From the NCBI GenBank assembly GCA_040753915.1, contig JBFMDN010000016.1:1-64000 (forward strand): a stretch of DNA of 64,000 nt. The letters are read 5' to 3'. The notes under the pieces are model-generated. The model saw nothing but the letters and a program-made list of their open reading frames with translations. It was not told the DNA's origin and made no database searches. Shown here piece by piece: positions 59,027 through 64,000 of this stretch. Position 1 is the stretch's first letter, and the number at the start of each line of letters is the position of its first letter. The translations under genes and the position numbers were made by a program. Origin of the DNA: JBFMDN01 sp040753915 (GTDB lineage Bacteria; Desulfobacterota; Desulfomonilia; Desulfomonilales; Desulfomonilaceae).

Positions 59027-61396
59027 ATGAGCAGCTTGTTCGACAAAGAAAAGGCACAGATTCTTATTGATCGGGTTCTGCCACGCCTGACAGGGAATCT
59101 CGTGCGAGAAGGCCTGTCCCCGGAGCGAGCGTATGCACACGCCCTCGGCGAAGTCGTGCTGGCCCTGCTTCGCTCTGAGATGCCCGGCTCCCTCAATGCC
59201 TGCACCTGTGCTTGTGAAAGGCAACTAAGCCACCAAGTCCATGCCCCATCCCCCAATTCAGATTGCCCTCACGACTGGATTGTCGAGTCTCTGGGACGTG
59301 TCGCTCCCGGGGAAGTGGGCAAGCTCTATGAGCACGCGCGAGGATTCAGGGCGGAGGCGTACGGCGACAATGGAGAAATTCGGATATCGTCCTGTCCTGT
59401 GAGCAAGAGGAACCAGGGGCTCTTCTACACACCTGAAAGCGTGGTACGGTACATTGTGTCTAAGGCCCTGGATGCACTGGTTGTCAAGGATCCCCTGGAC
59501 CTGCTAAACATCCGCATTCTCGATCCCGCGGTTGGCACCGGAATATTCCTCGTTGAAGCACTGAATCAACTCACCGAAAGAATTCTCGATGCCTGCCGCG
59601 GGAATGAATTTCGGATGAAGAAGATCCAGCAACTCAAGGAAAACGTCCAACGATTCGTCGACCCGCATGCCCTCAAGGCCGACCTGACCGAAAGAGTGGC
59701 ATTGCGCATCCATCTCGTCAGAACCTGCCTCCACGGAGTCGACCTCGATCCCATCGCAGTGGCCGTCTGCAGGGCGGTCCTGGTGGCGGAGGCGGTGGAG
59801 GGTCTTCAGCAATCCTGCCTAGTTGAACCTCAAATACTGGTCGGCAATTCCCTGATCGGAGACGGGGAAAGGAGGCGCGGTGGTGATTCGGCCACGGATT
59901 CAAACTCCTATCATGCAGCAGCCTATTTCTGCAGAGAAGACCTGGATCCGGAGACTGTCGAGGCCTGGGCATATGGGAAGAAAGTTCTCCACTGGCCGAT
60001 GAGCTATCCTGAAGTGTTCTCGGATCGTACCTCAGGATTCGACCTGGTGATCGGCAATCCGCCGTACGAGATCGTGTCCGTCAAAGAATCGGGGATAGAA
60101 GAGAGACAACGGGAGCAAGCCTATTTTCGTAAGGTGTATGGCACGTGCTCCGGCAAGATCAACACATATCGTCTGATGTTGGAGAGGGGGTTGATGCTGC
60201 TCCGGGAGGGAGGGGCTCTCGGGTTCATAGTCCCGGCCACCTTGCTTGCAGATTCGTCGGCAAAAAAGATCCGGAGGTGGCTCCTCGACCGGTCCCTGGT
60301 CCTCCAAGCGCTGGTGCTTCCAGAGCGAGCGCGCGTGTTCAGGGGCGTGACCCAGGCGTGTGTCATTCTTGTCGCTCGGAAAGGGGCCCGGACTGAGTCT
60401 CTGCGCGTGGCCTCATGGAAGGGAGAAAGGGACATTTCCCTCTGCAGAGAAGTGGAAATCCCTCGCACGCTCTTGAGCGAGACCGAATTCCGAATTCCGA
60501 TCCTGAAGAGCAGTGAGGAAAAGGCACTTCTGGAAACCCTTGAAGTCTATCCGAAGCTCCGAGGGGGGGCCAGTGTCAACCCTGCCGGCCGGGTACACCA
60601 GGGGGAGATTAACATGACGGTGCACAGGAAATTCCTCTCCGCACACCCCACTGAGCACGTCCTCGTAAGGGGAGAGCATATTGAGCCGTTTCGGGTCGTG
60701 CATCCGTCGCCCGGAGGAAACAGGTGGGATTGGGTAGTGTCCGATTTTCTCGACGGGGACGGCCGCCCGAAGACGCGAGGAAGCCGGGGCTCCCCTTCGC
60801 ACGGGTCAAGAACGCGAGGAGGGGATTACCCTCCCTGGCACTCGGAGAGAGTAGTCCTGGGAAGAGTCGTGAACATGGGAACGAAGAAGCGTCTCAAGGC
60901 GGCCCTGGTGGGGCCTGGCACCTTCCTGGGAGACATGACAAACTATCTTGATGACATAGCATTGCCGCGGGCATACCTGCTCGGAGTGTTGAACTCTCGA
61001 GTACTGAACTGGCGGCTAAAGCTGACGAGTACGAATAATTATCTCTCCGCCGAAGAGGTCGAGGCATTACCGATTCCCAGGTGCACGGCAGCCATGGAGC
61101 AGTCGCTGGATGCGCGGGAGATTGCTGCAACGCTGGACGGCCTGATTGCCGGTACAAGCCCTGCATCGTTGAGGGCCGCGGTCCTGATGCTTGATTCCGT
61201 GCTCTCCCACTGGGAGCCGCCGTACCGTGAGGCCGTGTTGGTGCGATGGATTGAGCGACTTGCCGAATTGCTCAGTGGGGAGGCCCGGTTCCTCGGGGGA
61301 AATGGGCGCGTCGCTGCGACGTTAGTCCTGGATGCAGCGGTTGTGCAGTTGTACGGGGCGTCATCGTTGGTGGGGGTGTTGGAAAACGACGGATGA
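59027..61396 (+). CDS. Orphan N6-adenine DNA methylase of Eco57I/TaqI type
   Basis: A 789-residue protein. Motif X-like G-L-F-Y-T-P-E-S-V-V (131-140), SAM motif I D-P-A-V-G-T-G (166-172) and catalytic N-P-P-Y (344-347) are clear. A TaqI-like specificity C-terminus follows (L-P-R-A-Y-L-L-G-V-L-N-S-R-V, L-S-A-E-E-V-E-A-L-P-I-P). The N-terminal ~125 residues show no obvious nuclease motif. A basic low-complexity insert lies near 590-615. No restriction gene is adjacent. The ATG follows a terminator T tract with no ribosome site, so a downstream TTG at 59036 or leaderless translation is possible. Confidence 0.85.
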   Translation: MSSLFDKEKAQILIDRVLPRLTGNLVREGLSPERAYAHALGEVVLALLRSEMPGSLNACTCACERQLSHQVHAPSPNSDCPHDWIVESLGRVAPGEVGKLYEHARGFRAEAYGDNGEIRISSCPVSKRNQGLFYTPESVVRYIVSKALDALVVKDPLDLLNIRILDPAVGTGIFLVEALNQLTERILDACRGNEFRMKKIQQLKENVQRFVDPHALKADLTERVALRIHLVRTCLHGVDLDPIAVAVCRAVLVAEAVEGLQQSCLVEPQILVGNSLIGDGERRRGGDSATDSNSYHAAAYFCREDLDPETVEAWAYGKKVLHWPMSYPEVFSDRTSGFDLVIGNPPYEIVSVKESGIEERQREQAYFRKVYGTCSGKINTYRLMLERGLMLLREGGALGFIVPATLLADSSAKKIRRWLLDRSLVLQALVLPERARVFRGVTQACVILVARKGARTESLRVASWKGERDISLCREVEIPRTLLSETEFRIPILKSSEEKALLETLEVYPKLRGGASVNPAGRVHQGEINMTVHRKFLSAHPTEHVLVRGEHIEPFRVVHPSPGGNRWDWVVSDFLDGDGRPKTRGSRGSPSHGSRTRGGDYPPWHSERVVLGRVVNMGTKKRLKAALVGPGTFLGDMTNYLDDIALPRAYLLGVLNSRVLNWRLKLTSTNNYLSAEEVEALPIPRCTAAMEQSLDAREIAATLDGLIAGTSPASLRAAVLMLDSVLSHWEPPYREAVLVRWIERLAELLSGEARFLGGNGRVAATLVLDAAVVQLYGASSLVGVLENDG

Positions 61397-61470
61397 AAAG
61401 GCGAGAAATTCTTTGAGGTAAGGGGGGACAGGGTACTAGTGGGCTGGCTCGAAGACCTCAAGTTTTTTTG

Positions 61471-61499
61471 TTGCATCTAGGATGAGAAATCAGGATAAT
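61471..61499 (+). promoter_or_regulatory. Sigma-70-type promoter of rpsB-tsf-pyrH
   Basis: TTGCAT (61471-61476) and GATAAT (61494-61499) with a 17-base spacer. It leaves an ~95-base leader that may contain an S2-responsive structure. Confidence 0.6.
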
Positions 61500-61599
61500 A
61501 TGCATTTAACTCACACATCCCCGCTCTCTTCGGGTCGCGACCGCCACCGGAACGCGTCACTAGGGATGGAGGATAAAAACCCGTAAAGGAGATAGTGAC

Positions 61600-62487
61600 T
61601 TGTCCTCAATTACTATGAAACAGCTTCTCGAAGCAGGCGTGCACTTCGGACACCAGACCCGTCGCTGGAACCCGAAGATGAAGCCCTACATATTCGGTGC
61701 TCGCAACGGAATCTACATCATTGACCTGCAAAAGACCGTCCGCCTCTTCAAGAGGGCCTATTCTTTCGTTCAGGAAACCACCGCTTCAGGGAATAGCGTT
61801 CTCTTCGTCGGCACCAAAAAGCAGGCCCAGGAGGCTATCCAGGAAGAAGCCACTCGATGCGGCCAGTTCTATGTGAACAATCGCTGGTTGGGCGGAATGC
61901 TTACGAATTTTACCACGATTAGGCAAAGCATCGAACGATTGAACACGTTGGCAGCAATCCTCGAGAATCCTGCGGAAACCAATTTCACCAAGAAAGAGCT
62001 CGTAAACATACAGCGCCAGCATGACAAGCTCTACAAGAACCTCGCCGGCATTCGCGAGATGAAAAGACTTCCCGGAGCGGTGTTCATTGTGGACCCGAAA
62101 AAAGAGAACATAGCCGTCCAGGAGGCCCGCAAACTTTGTATCCCGATCGTGGCCATCGTCGATTCCAACTGCGATCCTGATGAAGTCGACTATGTCATCC
62201 CCGGCAACGATGACGCAATCAGAGCGATCCGCCTCTTTTCCTCGAGGATCGCTGACGCATGTATCGAGGGAAGGGCCGCTTACGAAGCCTCGCTCAAAGA
62301 AGACAAAGAAATCGGTGAAGGAGAAATAGCTGCCACCCCTCCCCCGGTAGCTGTCGCCGCTGCGGGAGCTGCTCCTCATGCTGACCTGAATGCAGCAGGT
62401 GCTGACCTCGATGAAACTGCCTCAGAAGAGGAGTACGAGGACGAAGAGGGAGACGAGGAAGCAGACGAAGAGGAAGCGACTCTGTAG
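61600..62487 (+). CDS. rpsB: Ribosomal protein S2 with acidic C-terminal tail
   Basis: A 295-residue S2. Typical features are T-M-K-Q-L-L-E-A-G-V-H-F-G-H-Q-T-R-R-W-N-P-K-M and N-N-R-W-L-G-G-M-L-T-N-F. The start is TTG 61600 with AAAGGAG eight bases upstream. About 55 residues beyond the normal end form an Ala/Gly linker and a very acidic tail (E-E-E-Y-E-D-E-E-G-D-E-E). It binds the 30S head-body junction. Confidence 0.96.
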   Translation: MSSITMKQLLEAGVHFGHQTRRWNPKMKPYIFGARNGIYIIDLQKTVRLFKRAYSFVQETTASGNSVLFVGTKKQAQEAIQEEATRCGQFYVNNRWLGGMLTNFTTIRQSIERLNTLAAILENPAETNFTKKELVNIQRQHDKLYKNLAGIREMKRLPGAVFIVDPKKENIAVQEARKLCIPIVAIVDSNCDPDEVDYVIPGNDDAIRAIRLFSSRIADACIEGRAAYEASLKEDKEIGEGEIAATPPPVAVAAAGAAPHADLNAAGADLDETASEEEYEDEEGDEEADEEEATL

Positions 62488-62832
62488 GACTGCTTGGCGA
62501 AAATCTACAAGCGGTCGAAGTGAGCCGCCGATGCACCGTAGAGGAACGTCGCCGACGCTGTGTGGTGTTTCGAGTGCCCTCCGAGATCGATGTTCCACCT
62601 TTGAAACGTCATTTCGGTCGCTTCTTTTTCAGAGTAGTCAGGTTGGGCGTGCGAACCCGGGGCGCGGGAAGCCGGGCTGGTAATCCTGAAAGGTGTCGGC
62701 GAGGTTTCCAACATCCCCATTCGAGGGGCAGCCAGCATAACGCCGTAGGAAGCGGGGTCTGATGGCGCGAGATATCATGTTGAGCCGGCGGCAAACGAAC
62801 GGATCGTCGAATTGAGAGATAGGAGATAAGGC
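62488..62832. other. Long rpsB-tsf gap
   Basis: 345 bases with no gene or clear signal recognised; unusually long for an rpsB-tsf pair. Confidence 0.5.
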
Positions 62833-63429
62833 ATGGCAATTTCAGCACAGATGGTGAAGGACCTTCGAGAGAAAACCGGTCTTGGCATGATGGATTGTAA
62901 GAATGCCCTGGTCGAAACCAATGGAGATCTGGAAAAGGCTATCGAGTATCTGAGAAAAAAAGGTGCCCTGAAGGCGGCAAAGAGGGAAGGGCGTGCCACT
63001 ACCGAGGGACGAGTCGGGTCGTACATTCATATGACCGGCAAGATCGGAGTGTTGGTCGAGCTCAATTGCGAGAGCGATTTCGTTGCTAAGACCGATGATT
63101 TCCAGGAGCTCCTGAAGGATCTGTGCATGCACATCGCAGCCAGTGCCCCGCGGTGGGTTTCTGCTGACGACGTGCCCGAAGACGTCTTGGCCAAGGAGAA
63201 GGAAATCTACATGACTCAGGCCAAGGAAGCCGGGAAGCCTGACAAGATGCTCGAGAAGATAGCGGAAGGTAAGATGAAGAAGTTCTTCTCGGAGGTCTGT
63301 CTCCTCGAGCAGCCGTTTGTCAAGAATTCCGACATGACAGTAGAGCAGCTCATAAAGGAGAAAATTGCCAAACTTGGCGAAAATATAACAGTGGGTAGGT
63401 TTGCGCGCATTCAGGTGGGCGTGAGCTAG
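62833..63429 (+). CDS. tsf: Elongation factor Ts, short form
   Basis: A 198-residue EF-Ts, which recycles EF-Tu-GDP. Starts M-V-K-D-L-R-E-K-T-G-L-G-M-M-D-C-K-N-A-L and has C-E-S-D-F-V-A-K-T. It lacks a large part of the core present in the ~283-residue E. coli protein, like the short Thermus-type form. ATG follows GGAGATAAGG. Confidence 0.96.
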   Translation: MAISAQMVKDLREKTGLGMMDCKNALVETNGDLEKAIEYLRKKGALKAAKREGRATTEGRVGSYIHMTGKIGVLVELNCESDFVAKTDDFQELLKDLCMHIAASAPRWVSADDVPEDVLAKEKEIYMTQAKEAGKPDKMLEKIAEGKMKKFFSEVCLLEQPFVKNSDMTVEQLIKEKIAKLGENITVGRFARIQVGVS

Positions 63430-63436
63430 CGGATAT

Positions 63437-64000
63437 ATGGAAAGACCTCATCGATATCGTCGGGCCCTCTTGAAGATCTCCGGTGAAGCCCTCGCCGGTG
63501 AGCGTGGGTTCGGGCTGGACGAGAAGGCTGTTTCCCGGATTGCCGGCCAAATAGCTCAAGCCTTTAGGCAAGGGCACGAAGTGGCCATCGTTGTGGGCGG
63601 CGGCAACATCGTGAGAGGTGCGGACGCAGCTTCCATCGGGGTTCCGTCACTCGTGGGAGATCAGATGGGCATGGTGGCCACGGTGCTCAACGCCATGGCC
63701 CTCAGGGCAGCTCTCGAAAGAGAGGGAATCCGGTCGCGCGTCATGTCCGCATTTCCGGTCGGCCGTTTCGTCGACACCTTTGACATGGAAGGTGCGCGTT
63801 CGGCTATTTCCAGTGGTACCATCGTAGTTTTCGCAGGTGGAACGGGAAACCCCTGTTTCACGACCGATTCCGCGGCGGCCCTCAGAGCTGTAGAGATAGA
63901 AGCGGACGTGATGATCAAGGCAACACAGGTCTCGGGGGTCTATGATAAGGACCCCCGGGCTCATCCCGATGCGGTTTTCTTCGAGTCTATCAGCGCCCAG
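63437..64000 (+). CDS. pyrH: UMP kinase PyrH, 3' end cut by window
   Basis: 188 codons to the window edge with no stop. L-L-K-I-S-G-E-A-L-A-G (N-terminal substrate loop), V-G-G-G-N-I-V-R-G, Q-M-G-M-V-A-T-V-L-N-A-M-A-L, and G-T-G-N-P-C-F-T-T-D-S-A-A are all conserved. The Y-D-K-D-P-R motif is seen near the edge. It phosphorylates UMP to UDP. It starts seven bases after tsf stops, in the standard rpsB-tsf-pyrH order. Confidence 0.95.
   Translation, partial: MERPHRYRRALLKISGEALAGERGFGLDEKAVSRIAGQIAQAFRQGHEVAIVVGGGNIVRGADAASIGVPSLVGDQMGMVATVLNAMALRAALEREGIRSRVMSAFPVGRFVDTFDMEGARSAISSGTIVVFAGGTGNPCFTTDSAAALRAVEIEADVMIKATQVSGVYDKDPRAHPDAVFFESISAQ

Overview
The window reads as a chromosomal segment of a sulfate-reducing deltaproteobacterium (Desulfobacterota). 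The best markers are a complete dsrMKJOP operon, a clostridial/methanogen-type nif cluster with NifI regulators, LpxB (Gram-negative lipid A) and an outer-membrane barrel protein. A Desulfomonile-like organism would fit, but that name is a guess from gene content; no species call can be proven here.

Region 1 (1-1.6 kb) is a scrap yard: a frameshifted REP-associated transposase (RAYT) and two toxin-antitoxin loci whose antitoxins look intact while the toxins are broken. Region 2 (1.7-13.6 kb) is the nitrogen-fixation cluster nifH-nifI1-nifI2-nifD-nifK-[2Fe-2S] ferredoxin-nifE-nifN-nifB-nifA, all on the + strand. A sigma-54 promoter and a NifA upstream activator site precede nifH, and a second sigma-54-type promoter precedes nifA. 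Region 3 (13.6-17.6 kb, - strand) is a likely lipid or cell-surface operon: a methyltransferase, a phosphatidylserine-decarboxylase-like protein and a PHP-glycosyltransferase fusion.

Region 4 (17.8-23.4 kb) is accessory: hicB with a broken hicA, a TunR-like regulator (an inactive tyrosine recombinase fused to two TOBE domains), a universal stress protein, a TauE-type exporter, an intact higBA pair and an acyltransferase. These are interleaved with five ~115-135 bp inverted-repeat elements that look like REPINs. Region 5 (23.5-43 kb) mixes envelope and housekeeping genes: thioredoxin-HEAT protein, several small secreted Pro/Cys-rich proteins, lytic transglycosylase, ApbE with a BASS transporter, ECF sigma/anti-sigma pair, YchF, phosphofructokinase, a Tat-exported binding protein, a J-domain protein, an outer-membrane barrel, GT9 and an MFS transporter.

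Region 6 (43-53 kb) carries two overlapping moeA paralogues for Mo/W cofactor synthesis, greA, a double-HAD protein, lpxB and a radical SAM protein. Region 7 (53.4-59 kb) is an RsbRD_N-like gene followed by dsrMKJOP, closed by a strong terminator. Directly on that terminator begins an orphan Eco57I/TaqI-type DNA methylase. The window ends in the translation operon rpsB-tsf-pyrH, with pyrH cut by the window edge.

Metal use links the segments: Mo-nitrogenase, a Mo/W-sensing type regulator and two MoeA proteins lie within 45 kb. No rRNA, tRNA or CRISPR array was recognised.
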